Below are positions 1-8,218 of a DNA stretch of 64,000 nt, one piece after another; position 1 is the stretch's first letter, and each line of letters starts with the position of its first letter. Origin of the DNA: Sporosarcina aquimarina (GTDB lineage: Bacteria; Bacillota; Bacilli; Bacillales_A; Planococcaceae); NCBI RefSeq assembly GCF_023715615.1, contig NZ_JAMBOM010000001.1, positions 434,001 to 498,000 of the forward strand, given 5' to 3'. Both the position numbers and the translations under genes were made by a program. The notes beneath the pieces are model-generated. The model ran no database searches and was not told where the DNA came from. It worked only from the letters and a program-made list of their open reading frames with translations.

Positions 1-1
1 C

Positions 2-169
2 AAAGGGATGTTGCGAGCAGGTGCATCCATGGCGCTCACTGCACTTAAAATTTTTGAAAATACAGATTTACTGGCGCCGGTTCGAGATGAATTTGTCGCG
101 TTTGCCAAAGAAAATCCATATACCTGTCCGATACCTGAAGGCGTTCAACCTTCACCGCTCGGTAGCTGA
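2..169 (+). CDS. M20 family peptidase, AbgB-type, C-terminal end only (partial)
   Basis: Only the last 55 codons are in the window; the frame is open from base 2 to the TGA at 167-169. The fragment reads KGMLRAGASMALTALKIFE and ends with YTCPIPEGVQPSPLGS. This resembles the C-terminus of AbgB-type M20 amidohydrolases, which act with AbgA to cleave p-aminobenzoyl-glutamate or related N-acyl amino acids. It lies 14 bp upstream of an AbgT-family transporter and just before a second M20 peptidase, so the three genes probably form an operon that continues to the left. The metal-binding half is outside the window, so catalytic residues cannot be checked. The family call rests on a short tail plus the neighbours. 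Confidence 0.7.
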   Translation, partial: KGMLRAGASMALTALKIFENTDLLAPVRDEFVAFAKENPYTCPIPEGVQPSPLGS

Positions 170-183
170 AAAGAAAAGGGGGA

Positions 184-1707
184 ATGAGAGTGGAAACAGC
201 AAAGAAAGGGTTTTTTAACAAAGCATTGAATGGCATCGAACGGTTGGGGAACCGATTACCGGACCCGTTCATTCTATTCGTGGGAATGGCAGTAGCCGTC
301 ATGATTGCGTCGTTCATTTTTAGTCTGTTTGACGCATCTGTGAAGCACCCAGGTACAGGTGAAACATTGCCGATCAACAACTTGCTTTCGGGTGAAGGAT
401 TGAAGTACATTCTAGAATCCATGATTACGAACTTTACTGGCTTTGCACCACTCGGTATCGTGCTTGCGATGATGCTAGGAATTGGTCTTACTGAAAAAGT
501 TGGCTTGTTCGATTATGCTATAAAGAAATCAATTATGAAGTCGCCTCCTTGGTTGCTTACATATGCGGTCGCATTCGTAGGGATCATGGGGAACATTGCA
601 TCAGACGCAGCGATGCTTCTTGTTCCACCTCTTGCTGCAATGATTTTCTATAAAGTAGGCCGTCATCCACTTGCAGGACTTGCGGTTGGTTATGCTTCGG
701 CGGGTGCTGGGTTTACTGCGAACTTATTCATCGTCGGAACAGACGCTTTGCTTGCTGGAATTTCGACAGAGGCCGCGAAAATTGTAGATGATTCGATTAC
801 CGTTTCTCCAGTTGATAACTGGTACTTCAATATGGTTTCTGTGTTCATGTTAACGCTGCTAGCAGGCTTCATCACATCTAAATTCATCGAACCTCGTCTA
901 GGGAAATATAAAGGGGATGCGGTTGAGTTGGAGATGGACGAAGAAGATCCACGTTCTGGAAAAGCATTACGTAACGCTGTGATTGCAGGTCTTTTATATC
1001 TTGCAATCCTATCAGTAGGAATCTTTTGGCCAAATAGTCCCCTCCGTGGTGAAGGAGGCACCATGATTCCGTCGCCGTTCATCTCAGGGATTGTCCCAAT
1101 TATTTTATTCCTATTTTTAATAGTAGGGATCACGTTCGGAATATCTGTTGGGAAGATTAAGAGCGGAAAAGATATTGCTGGTTACATGGCGGAGTCTATG
1201 AAAGACATGTCAGGTTATATCGTTCTAATCTTCGCTATTTCGCAATTCATTGCCTACTTCGGATGGTCGAACATAGGTACATGGATCGCAGTGAATGGTG
1301 CTGAATTCTTGGAATCTGTCAACTTTACTGGAATGGGCCTCATTATAGGGTACATCATTTTCACATCACTCTTGAATTTCTTAATTACATCCGGTTCTGC
1401 AAAGTGGGCACTGGAAGCACCGATTTTCGTCCCACTGTTCATGCAACTCGGTTATCACCCAGCATTTACACAAGTCGCATATCGTGTTGCCGATTCATCG
1501 ACAAACATCATTACTCCGCTATTGCCATACATGGTTGTCGTTCTGACATTCATGCAGAAATACGATAAAAAGGCAGGAATCGGAACGCTCATTTCACTAA
1601 TGCTTCCATTCTCAATTTGTTTCTTAATTGCTTGGATTTTGCTTATTCTGTTATTCTTCTATGCCGGGATTCCATTCGGACCAGGTGTTACACCATTTTT
1701 GAAGTAA
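184..1707 (+). CDS. abgT: AbgT family transporter (p-aminobenzoyl-glutamate type)
   Basis: A 507-residue polytopic membrane protein with about 12 hydrophobic segments and the AbgT-family N-terminus (LNGIERLGNRLPDPFILF, residues 15-32). E. coli AbgT imports p-aminobenzoyl-glutamate; other family members export sulfonamides and folate-like compounds. Conserved features include the GNIASDAAMLLVPPLA segment near residue 137 and the NFLITSGSAKWALEAPIFVPL segment near residue 398. The start at 184 follows a GGGGGA-like site. The gene sits between two M20 peptidases, the arrangement expected for uptake of an aminobenzoyl-glutamate-like peptide followed by hydrolysis in the cytoplasm. The family is clear; the substrate is inferred. 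Confidence 0.9.
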   Translation: MRVETAKKGFFNKALNGIERLGNRLPDPFILFVGMAVAVMIASFIFSLFDASVKHPGTGETLPINNLLSGEGLKYILESMITNFTGFAPLGIVLAMMLGIGLTEKVGLFDYAIKKSIMKSPPWLLTYAVAFVGIMGNIASDAAMLLVPPLAAMIFYKVGRHPLAGLAVGYASAGAGFTANLFIVGTDALLAGISTEAAKIVDDSITVSPVDNWYFNMVSVFMLTLLAGFITSKFIEPRLGKYKGDAVELEMDEEDPRSGKALRNAVIAGLLYLAILSVGIFWPNSPLRGEGGTMIPSPFISGIVPIILFLFLIVGITFGISVGKIKSGKDIAGYMAESMKDMSGYIVLIFAISQFIAYFGWSNIGTWIAVNGAEFLESVNFTGMGLIIGYIIFTSLLNFLITSGSAKWALEAPIFVPLFMQLGYHPAFTQVAYRVADSSTNIITPLLPYMVVVLTFMQKYDKKAGIGTLISLMLPFSICFLIAWILLILLFFYAGIPFGPGVTPFLK

Positions 1708-1726
1708 CCGTTAGGGGGGGAGCAAG

Positions 1727-3013
1727 GTGGTTGTAAAGTTACACGAACAACTAACAGAATGGCGACGCGATTTACATCGTCATCCTGAGCAAGGATTTTT
1801 GGAAATGCGAACAGCTTCCATAGTTGCAGCGGAAGTGACACGTCTCGGATTTAATGTACGACTCGGAAAAGACGTAATGGCCGAAGATGAAATATTAGGT
1901 AAACCTTCAGATGAGCAAATAGCAGCTCATGTACAGTGGGCTGCTGAAAATGGAGCAGTCGAAGAGTTCTTGTCTTATTTTGAAGAGGGGTTTACAGGAG
2001 TTGTCGCTGATTGGGATACAGGACGTCCGGGACCTGTCACTGTGTTCCGTGTCGATATGGATGCGTTACCGATATTCGAATCTACTGATGAAGAACACGT
2101 TCCTGGCAAACTCGGTTTCCGCTCCATCGCAGAAGGCTCTATGCATGCATGTGGACATGATGCACATACGACTATCGGACTTGGGCTTGCAACACTGGTA
2201 GCAGAAGATCCGGAAAGCTTTAACGGAACAATCCGCCTAGTATTCCAGCCAGCTGAAGAAGGGGCTCGGGGTGCGAAATCGATGACAGAAGCAGGTGTAG
2301 TCGATGACGCGGATTTCTTCATTGCAATCCACATCGGCACAGGTGTCCCACATGGTGAGTTTGTTTCAGCGGCAAATGGATTTATGGCGTCTACGAAAAT
2401 GGATGTGACTTTCAAAGGACGTGCATCTCATGCAGGTGCGCAGCCTGAAGAAGGGAAGAACGCGTTACTCGCAGCTGCCAGCGCAACGTTGAATTTACAT
2501 GCGATTTCTCGTCACTCAGGAGGGACATCTCGTGTAAATGTTGGTGAACTCCAAGCTGGCGGTGGCCGCAACGTCATTGCAGATACGGCATCTATGAAAT
2601 TAGAGACGCGTGGCGAAACATCCGAAGTCAATGAGTACATTCGCAGTCAAGCAGAAAACGTACTGCGTGGTGCGGCTGTCATGTATGACGTCGAGTGCTC
2701 GATCGATGTTGTCGGTGAGGCCATCAGTTGCAAATGCTCTGAAGGTCTCGCGGCAATGATCGGTGCAGTTGCAAAAGAGACGATGGGGATTACGAAAGTG
2801 CACCATGCAGACAATGCATCTGCAGGTTCTGAGGACGCCACGTACTTCATGGAACGTGTGAAAAATAACCACGGCCAGGCGACGTACTGTATTTTCGGTA
2901 CTGAGCTTGCGGCAGGTCATCACAACGAACGTTTTGATATTAAGGAAGATACTTTGCCAGTAGCGGTCGATGTATTGCATCGAACAGTACTTGCTTTGAA
3001 TGGTAGGGAATAG
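1727..3013 (+). CDS. M20D family amidohydrolase, AbgA-type
   Basis: A 428-residue cytoplasmic zinc peptidase. The start is GTG at 1727 behind a run of seven G. The metal-binding signature ACGHDAH lies at residues 141-147 and the second motif PAEEGARGAK near residue 183; an RVDMDALP segment lies near residue 108. The length is close to E. coli AbgA (436). AbgA and AbgB form the hydrolase that releases p-aminobenzoate and glutamate, and here AbgB- and AbgA-type genes flank the transporter. Other M20D enzymes act on indole-acetyl-amino acids or N-acetyl-cysteine, so the exact substrate remains open. A strong terminator follows 9 bp after the stop. Confidence 0.85.
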   Translation: MVVKLHEQLTEWRRDLHRHPEQGFLEMRTASIVAAEVTRLGFNVRLGKDVMAEDEILGKPSDEQIAAHVQWAAENGAVEEFLSYFEEGFTGVVADWDTGRPGPVTVFRVDMDALPIFESTDEEHVPGKLGFRSIAEGSMHACGHDAHTTIGLGLATLVAEDPESFNGTIRLVFQPAEEGARGAKSMTEAGVVDDADFFIAIHIGTGVPHGEFVSAANGFMASTKMDVTFKGRASHAGAQPEEGKNALLAAASATLNLHAISRHSGGTSRVNVGELQAGGGRNVIADTASMKLETRGETSEVNEYIRSQAENVLRGAAVMYDVECSIDVVGEAISCKCSEGLAAMIGAVAKETMGITKVHHADNASAGSEDATYFMERVKNNHGQATYCIFGTELAAGHHNERFDIKEDTLPVAVDVLHRTVLALNGRE

Positions 3014-3021
3014 AATAACTG

Positions 3022-3068
3022 ATCCCCGGCTAGACCGTTTATGAAACGGTCTAGCCGGGGATTTTTGA
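3022..3068 (+). terminator. Rho-independent terminator of the abg operon
   Basis: Perfect inverted repeat with 19-bp arms at 3022-3040 and 3044-3062 separated by ATG, followed by a T-run. It starts 9 bp after the peptidase stop codon. Confidence 0.95.
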
Positions 3069-3094
3069 TGATGAGAAAGGTCATCTTAAAACAA

Positions 3095-3270
3095 GCGAAG
3101 CGCTACAAATAAGCCCCTTAAAGCAGTTGAATTGTGTCTCGTTATCGAGAAATATCGCTAGGTGTCGGAGAAATGACTAGGGGTGATCGGGAACTTCACT
3201 CAATTGTCGGAGAAAGCTCTTAAGATGTCGGACATTCACCCACACCTGTCTGAGAAGATGGAATGAGGTC
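3095..3270. repeat. Family B intergenic repeat, single copy
   Basis: One unit of the roughly 21-bp phased repeat. It begins with the boundary block GCGAAGCGCTAC at 3095-3106. Words TTATCGAGAA, TGTCGGAGAA, GATCGGGAAC, TGTCGGAGAA, TGTCGGACAT and TGTCTGAGAA follow with the shared central C at 3146, 3166, 3188, 3208, 3229 and 3250 (spacings 20, 22, 20, 21, 21). Orientation matches the array at 20774-21390. The rest of the gap to the next gene (3271-3391) shows nothing recognisable beyond the ribosome binding site. Confidence 0.8.
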
Positions 3271-3391
3271 AATGCGAGATAGCTCACTTACAAAAACTTC
3301 AATACCGTATTCACTTTTTAGCATGTTGTGGCATTCTTCGAGTACACTGAAAATACACTAATAGAAACAACCGGTTCAGGAGGTGGGGCAA

Positions 3392-4090
3392 ATGGATTTT
3401 TGGATGGAAGCAGAAATGATTATGAAGTTGAGCATATCAGCGGTGCTAGGTCTGGTAATTGGTTTAGAACGGGAACTGAAAAGTAAACCGCTCGGCTTGA
3501 AAACAAGTCTTGTCATTAGCATCGTCAGTTGCTTGTTGACGATTGTTTCTATTGAATCAGCGTACACGTTTCCGGATAGTATGAGCGGAGTCAAAATTCA
3601 AATGGATCCCCTCCGATTAGCTGCACAAATTGTATCTGGTATCGGTTTCTTGGGCGCCGGTGTAATTTTGCGCCGTGGGAATGAAAGAATTTCTGGGCTA
3701 ACCACGGCAGCAATGATTTGGGGAGCGGCGGGAATCGGGATTGCAGTTGGTGCCGGCTTTTACATGGAAGCTATTTTCGGAGTGTTATTACTCATCCTGA
3801 GTGTGGAACTGATCCCATACATTGTTATTAAATACGGACCGAAACGGTTGCGTTATCAGGAACTTACATTTCGCATCAAAGTAAACGAACAGTCTAGTAT
3901 TGAAACGGTGATGCTAGAATTACAGCGTCAACGATTTAAAATATTTCAATCCCGTATTAAAGATCTTGACGAAGAAGATATGCACTTATTGGAGATCAAA
4001 GCAAGAGTGTCTGCCAAACGGACCCTTCCAGAAATCTATAATTTAATTAAACAAATTGAATTTGTTCACACCGTTGAAGTTATTAGCTAG
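3392..4090 (+). CDS. MgtC/SapB family membrane protein
   Basis: About 232 residues. The N-terminal half has four or five membrane segments with MgtC-family signatures: LGLVIGLERELKSKPLGLKT near residue 18 and IVSGIGFLGAGVILRRG near residue 79. The C-terminal 80 residues look like the soluble ACT-like domain of long MgtC proteins. ATG 3392 is preferred over the in-frame GTG at 3383 because GGAGG at 3379-3383 is 8 bp upstream of the ATG but overlaps the GTG. MgtC proteins are linked to low-magnesium adaptation and control of membrane energetics; the role here is unknown. It appears monocistronic. Confidence 0.85.
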   Translation: MDFWMEAEMIMKLSISAVLGLVIGLERELKSKPLGLKTSLVISIVSCLLTIVSIESAYTFPDSMSGVKIQMDPLRLAAQIVSGIGFLGAGVILRRGNERISGLTTAAMIWGAAGIGIAVGAGFYMEAIFGVLLLILSVELIPYIVIKYGPKRLRYQELTFRIKVNEQSSIETVMLELQRQRFKIFQSRIKDLDEEDMHLLEIKARVSAKRTLPEIYNLIKQIEFVHTVEVIS

Positions 4091-4174
4091 TTAAGGCAGG
4101 ACTTTGTTCAGTAGAAAGCGTACAGTAAGAATAGAAACCATTTATACGGTCTAGAAAAAGGAGACGATTTGCTT

Positions 4175-5815
4175 ATGAAACCATTTTCGCACACGAATCG
4201 AACTCATATTTTACAACAACTTTCGAACGCTCATTATGATGTTATTATCGTTGGGGGCGGTATTACTGGAACCGGAATTGCGTTGGATGCCACGTCACGT
4301 GGGTTAAAAACGCTACTAATAGAAATGCAGGACTTTGCGGCTGGAACTTCTAGTCGCTCAACAAAATTGGTTCATGGCGGCCTTCGCTATTTAAAACAAC
4401 TAGAAGTGAAGATAGTTGCAGATGTTGGGAAAGAGCGTGCGATTGTCTATGAAAATGCACCTCACGTGACTCATCCGGAATGGATGCTATTACCATTTTA
4501 TAAAAGCGGGACGTTCGGCAAATTATCGACGTCATTGGGTCTTCAAGTGTACGATTTTCTAGCAGGTGTGAAAAATTCTGAACGAAGAAAAATGCTAACT
4601 AAAGAAGAAGTGCTCACACATGAACCACTCCTGAATGAAGAAGGATTAATCGGTGGCGGTGAATATGTTGAGTATCGGACAGACGATGCCCGTTTAACGA
4701 TGGAGGTCGCAAAAAAAGCCCATGAGCAAGGGGCAGATTTAATTAATTACACAAAAGTTACTGAGTTTTTGTATGACAAACAAGGTAAAGTGAATGGCGC
4801 CAAGTTGGTCGATCAGTTATCGGACAAATCGTACAATGCTCATGGCACTATCGTCGTGAATGCGGGAGGACCATGGGTGGAGGAAGTAATGAACCTGGAC
4901 GAGAAAGTGGAAGGAAACAAATTGCTGTTGACGAAAGGAGTTCATTTAGTATTTGATCGTACTGTACTGCCACTCCATCAACCGATTTACTTTGACACAC
5001 CAGACGGTCGAATGATCTTTGCCATTCCGCGTAATGGGAAAACGTATGTCGGAACTACGGACACAGTATATGAAGCGGATTTGAAAAATCCTGAATTGGC
5101 GGATGAAGACAAACAATACTTATTGCGAGCGATCACAACGATGTTCCCGAATGCGTTTGTCGGAATGAATGATATCGAGTCTACCTGGGTAGGAGTACGC
5201 CCGCTCATCCAAGAAGTGGGGAAGGGACCTTCAGAAATTTCCCGTAAAGATGAAGTGTGGGAGTCATCGACGGGCTTGTTAACCATTGCGGGCGGCAAGT
5301 TGACCGGATATCGGAAAATGGCAGAAGAAATTACCGATATTATAATCAAGAAATTGAAAATTCAAGGTGTTAAAGTGGGGCCTTGCATGACGAAAACATT
5401 ACGTCTATCAGGCGGCGAGTTCAATCAATCCAGAGATTACCATCCCTATGTGGAAGATCGGGCAAAGGAACTGACGAAACTCGGTCTATCCTTTCAAGAT
5501 GGACTCAATATTGCATCCATGTATGGTACGAATACGAACCAAGTCGCAGAATTAGTGAGCCGTGTAAAACCATCTAGTCAACTTCCTCTCGCCATCCAGC
5601 TGACACTGCTATATGCAATTGAGTACGAAATGGCAATGACACCAGTAGATTACTTCATGCGTAGAACAGGTGCCATATTCTTTGATATACACTGGGTCGA
5701 ACAATGGAAAAAGGATGTCATTTCTTATATGAAGGAAGTTTTTAATTGGTCAAGTGGACAAACGAACCAGTACAGTGAAGAACTGGAAGCTAGGCTAGCA
5801 GACGCGAAGGGGTAA
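4175..5815 (+). CDS. glpD: Aerobic glycerol-3-phosphate dehydrogenase
   Basis: A membrane-associated FAD enzyme that oxidises glycerol-3-phosphate to dihydroxyacetone phosphate and feeds electrons to menaquinone. The FAD dinucleotide-binding motif VIIVGGGITGTGIALDATSRG is near residues 23-43, followed by RSTKLVHGGLRYLKQ near residue 62, a family hallmark. About 546 residues, normal for Bacillus-type GlpD. ATG 4175 was chosen, but TTG 4169 (two codons upstream) is also possible; AAAGGAG lies at 4157-4163. glpK lies 38 kb away on the other strand, so no classical glpFKD operon is present here. Confidence 0.95.
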   Translation: MKPFSHTNRTHILQQLSNAHYDVIIVGGGITGTGIALDATSRGLKTLLIEMQDFAAGTSSRSTKLVHGGLRYLKQLEVKIVADVGKERAIVYENAPHVTHPEWMLLPFYKSGTFGKLSTSLGLQVYDFLAGVKNSERRKMLTKEEVLTHEPLLNEEGLIGGGEYVEYRTDDARLTMEVAKKAHEQGADLINYTKVTEFLYDKQGKVNGAKLVDQLSDKSYNAHGTIVVNAGGPWVEEVMNLDEKVEGNKLLLTKGVHLVFDRTVLPLHQPIYFDTPDGRMIFAIPRNGKTYVGTTDTVYEADLKNPELADEDKQYLLRAITTMFPNAFVGMNDIESTWVGVRPLIQEVGKGPSEISRKDEVWESSTGLLTIAGGKLTGYRKMAEEITDIIIKKLKIQGVKVGPCMTKTLRLSGGEFNQSRDYHPYVEDRAKELTKLGLSFQDGLNIASMYGTNTNQVAELVSRVKPSSQLPLAIQLTLLYAIEYEMAMTPVDYFMRRTGAIFFDIHWVEQWKKDVISYMKEVFNWSSGQTNQYSEELEARLADAKG

Positions 5816-5878
5816 GTTTACTTGCTAGTCGTTTAGGGAAAATTAAGGACAGCCTTGAAGTAGAGGAGGAATTATTCT

Positions 5879-6265
5879 ATGAGCACATATGTTAAAGAAA
5901 CTACTAAAACACGAATAGAAGCGATACAAGCGATTGAAGCATCCTTGCAAGAAGCTAAATTCGGGGTACTTTGGAACTTTGACTTGAGTGCAAAACTTGA
6001 GGAGAAAGGGGTTCAGCCGCCAGCACCGTATACAATTCTTGAAGTGTGCAAGCCTTCTATCGCAGCAAACGTATTGAATGAAAATTTGCTAGCAGGTGCC
6101 TTCTTGCCATGTAAGATTGCCGTGTTTGAAGAAGATGGAGTAATCAAGATTGCTATGCCATTGCCCACGAAACTGATGGAAGGCTTTGGCGACGAACGTA
6201 TTCTTACCACAGCAAAAGAAGTGGAGCAGCAACTGATTACCTGTATCGATCAAGCTGCTAAATAA
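5879..6265 (+). CDS. DUF302 domain protein
   Basis: A 128-residue soluble protein matching the DUF302 fold throughout, with the family segments GFGVLWxFDLSAKLEEKG-like near residue 27 and YTILEVCKPSIAANVL near residue 51. An AGAGGAGG-like ribosome binding site precedes ATG 5879. DUF302 proteins are small alpha/beta proteins of unknown biochemical role, often near thiol or heavy-metal genes. The persulfide operon begins about 620 bp downstream but is separated by a terminator and a repeat array, so co-transcription is unlikely. Confidence 0.8.
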   Translation: MSTYVKETTKTRIEAIQAIEASLQEAKFGVLWNFDLSAKLEEKGVQPPAPYTILEVCKPSIAANVLNENLLAGAFLPCKIAVFEEDGVIKIAMPLPTKLMEGFGDERILTTAKEVEQQLITCIDQAAK

Positions 6266-6281
6266 TGCCCGAATTAGTTGG

Positions 6282-6309
6282 AACGCCTCCTTGGATGGAG
6301 GCGTTTTTT
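6282..6309 (+). terminator. Rho-independent terminator after the DUF302 gene
   Basis: Arms AACGCCTCC (6282-6290) and GGAGGCGTT (6297-6305) with a 6-base loop and a T6 tail. Confidence 0.93.
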
Positions 6310-6388
6310 GCTGTGTTAGAGTATTGAGGCGCTAGTTGACCTGCTGAATGTATGTAAAAGTTTGTGCTTGCTCTTTCATCTGGAAAAG

Positions 6389-6720
6389 TGCTCATAAAGT
6401 TGGTGATTTGCTCATAAACCACTGAAAGTGCTCATAAAGTTGGTGATTTGCTCATAAACCACTGAAAGTGCTCATAAAGTTGAGATTCTGCTCATAAATC
6501 ATGGAAAGTGCTCATAAAGTTGAGATTCTGCTCATAAATCATGGAAAGTGCTCATAAAGTTGAGATTCTGCTCATAAATCACGGGAAGTGAACATAAAGT
6601 TGAGATTCCGCTCATAAATCATGGAAAGTGCTCATAAAGTTGAGATTTCGCTCATAAATCACAGGAAGTGATCATAAAGCTGAGATTTAGCTCATAAAAC
6701 ACGAAAATTGCTCATAAACT
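6389..6720. repeat. Family A phased repeat: CTCATAAA every 20 bp (17 copies)
   Basis: The octamer CTCATAAA (variants AACATAAA, ATCATAAA) recurs at 6391, 6411, 6431 and so on to 6711, always exactly 20 bp apart. The 12-base spacers alternate between two types (GTTGAGATTCTG-like and TCATGGAAAGTG-like), so the higher-order period is 40 bp. No CDS overlaps it. Sister loci lie at 31029-31178 and 61009-61156. Confidence 0.95.
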
Positions 6721-6776
6721 TTCCCTCACCACTGCATGATGCGCTTCATATTTCACAATCAGGCAAAACACGTTCT

Positions 6777-6805
6777 TTGACAATCAAAGATACACTGTGT
6801 AATAT
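6777..6805 (+). promoter_or_regulatory. Sigma-A promoter of the persulfide operon
   Basis: TTGACA at 6777-6782, 17-bp spacer, TAATAT at 6800-6805. The -10 box overlaps the first of two CsoR/CstR-like inverted repeats, suggesting repression by occlusion. Confidence 0.8.
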
Positions 6806-6867
6806 ACGGCGTAGGGTATTAAACCTGACATATATTTTTTATTAAAAATTATACCCTGCGGGGTAAT
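6804..6867. promoter_or_regulatory. Two CsoR/CstR-type operator-like inverted repeats
   Basis: ATACGGCGTAGGGTAT at 6804-6819 (imperfect) and ATACCCTGCGGGGTAAT at 6851-6867, with TACCC-N4-GGGTA symmetry. CsoR-family repressors, including the persulfide sensor CstR, bind ATACCC...GGGTAT-type sites. The first overlaps the -10 box and the second lies about 20 bp before the first start codon. No CsoR/CstR gene is in the window, so the regulator is inferred. Confidence 0.65.
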
Positions 6868-6886
6868 ACGGAGGCGGAAAATAGCG

Positions 6887-7183
6887 ATGAAAGAAATAAC
6901 ACCCCAAGAAGTCCAGCAGCGGCTAGCTGATAAGCAACCTATTCATTTAATTGATGTGCGTGAAACTGAAGAAGTTGAAAGCGGCAAGATTCCCGGAGTC
7001 ACGCACATTCCACTTGGGCTACTTGAATTCAAACTACAAGACTTAGATAAGGCAACACACTACATTATGGTATGTCGCTCAGGTGGACGAAGTGGTCGCG
7101 CCGTGCAACTTCTTGAAGATCACGGTTACCACGCAACGAACCTGGTGGGCGGAATGATGGCTTGGGATGGAGAAATCGAATAA
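6887..7183 (+). CDS. Single-domain rhodanese (sulfurtransferase)
   Basis: A 98-residue rhodanese domain with the active-site loop MVCRSGGRSGRA; the catalytic cysteine is C63. An IDVRETEEVESGKIPG motif precedes it at residues 22-37. Rhodaneses carry a persulfide on this cysteine and pass sulfane sulfur to TusA or DsrE-type carriers. It is the first gene of a six-gene sulfide/persulfide operon driven by the promoter at 6777. GGAGGCGG lies a suitable distance upstream of ATG 6887. Confidence 0.9.
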   Translation: MKEITPQEVQQRLADKQPIHLIDVRETEEVESGKIPGVTHIPLGLLEFKLQDLDKATHYIMVCRSGGRSGRAVQLLEDHGYHATNLVGGMMAWDGEIE

Positions 7184-7221
7184 CACTAGTTTATGAATTA
7201 GCTGGAATTGGAGGTAGCGAA

Positions 7222-7785
7222 GTGATTAAAACGGAACATATTCTAGATGTCAAAGGGCTCGCATGCCCAATGCCAATTGTGCGTACTCGAAAGGCGATGA
7301 ATGACTTACTTGCTGGAGACGTCTTGGAAGTATTGGCTACTGACAAAGGCTCAACAGCAGACATAAAAGCATGGGCTGCGAGCTCGGGGCACGCTTACCT
7401 AGGTACCGAAACGGAACAGGATGTCTTGCATCATTTCTTGAAGAAAGATAGCGCCAACGTGATAGTGAAACAAGAGATTCCTGTGGTCCAACTAGATACA
7501 TTCATGAAAAAACTGGAGCAAGAATCCTCACTGGAGATTATCGATGTTCGTGAAGTTGAGGAATATAACGAAGCCCACATTCCAGGCGCTATCCATATCG
7601 CTCTAGGTGAAATCGAAACACGAATGAATGAATTGAACAAAAGTAAAGATCTATATCTCATCTGTCAAACAGGCAGAAGAAGTGGAATTGCAGGAATTCA
7701 ACTACGAGAAAACGGATTCAAAAAACTATACAACGTCGTGCCTGGCATGACCGAGTGGACAAAACAAACAAAAAAGGGGAACTGA
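7222..7785 (+). CDS. TusA-rhodanese fusion sulfurtransferase (CstA-like persulfide carrier)
   Basis: A protein of 187 residues with two sulfur-carrier domains. Residues 5-75 are TusA-like with LACPMPIVRTRKAM (cysteine C15). Residues 90-185 are a rhodanese with YLICQTGRRSG (cysteine C148). GTG 7222 is preferred because GGAGG at 7210-7214 sits 7 bp upstream; the longer in-frame reading would overlap the previous gene without a site. It resembles part of the multidomain CstA of the staphylococcal sulfide-detoxification (cst) operon, which combines rhodanese and TusA domains. It presumably relays sulfane sulfur between rhodaneses and the dioxygenase. Domain calls are firm; the pathway role is inferred. 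Confidence 0.85.
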   Translation: MIKTEHILDVKGLACPMPIVRTRKAMNDLLAGDVLEVLATDKGSTADIKAWAASSGHAYLGTETEQDVLHHFLKKDSANVIVKQEIPVVQLDTFMKKLEQESSLEIIDVREVEEYNEAHIPGAIHIALGEIETRMNELNKSKDLYLICQTGRRSGIAGIQLRENGFKKLYNVVPGMTEWTKQTKKGN

Positions 7786-7789
7786 AATC

Positions 7790-8185
7790 ATGACTACACG
7801 AACAGCAATTATCGCAGCAAATGGAGAACTTTTTGACGCATACAAAGTATTCAACATCGCAACTGCAGCGGCAGCAAGCGAACACGAAGTAACAATTTTC
7901 TTCACGTTTGAAGGATTGAACTTAATCCACAAACAAGCTTCTTCCAATCTTCCACTACCTGAAGGGAAAGAGCATTTTGCAGAAGGATTCATAAAAGCAA
8001 ACGTGCCAACCATTCCGGAATTGATTGCCATGTCGCAAGAGCTGGGTGTGAAATTCATTGCGTGCCAAATGACAATGGACGTTATGGGATTAGAAGTGGA
8101 TGCTTTCGTAGACGGTATCGACGTTGGTGGTGCAGTAACTTTCCTGGAATTTGCGAAAGAAGCAGATGTGACACTCACGTTTTAA
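7790..8185 (+). CDS. DsrE/DsrF-like (DsrE2-type) sulfur carrier
   Basis: A 131-residue protein in the DsrE fold, with VTIFFTFEGLNLI near residue 34 and FIACQMTMDVMG at residues 89-100. C92 is the conserved persulfide cysteine of DsrE2-type proteins. The start is 4 bp after the TusA-rhodanese stop, with AAGGGGAACTGAA as its ribosome binding region. DsrE proteins trade sulfane sulfur with TusA and rhodaneses, all of which are encoded alongside. Confidence 0.88.
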   Translation: MTTRTAIIAANGELFDAYKVFNIATAAAASEHEVTIFFTFEGLNLIHKQASSNLPLPEGKEHFAEGFIKANVPTIPELIAMSQELGVKFIACQMTMDVMGLEVDAFVDGIDVGGAVTFLEFAKEADVTLTF

Positions 8186-8218
8186 CAAGAGAATTAATCA
8201 CAGAAAGGGGTAGCAATC

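Noticed and set aside
6389..6720. CRISPR-like appearance of the 20-bp periodic array
   Set aside because: The conserved word is only about 8 bases, the spacers are themselves repeated, and no cas genes are present.
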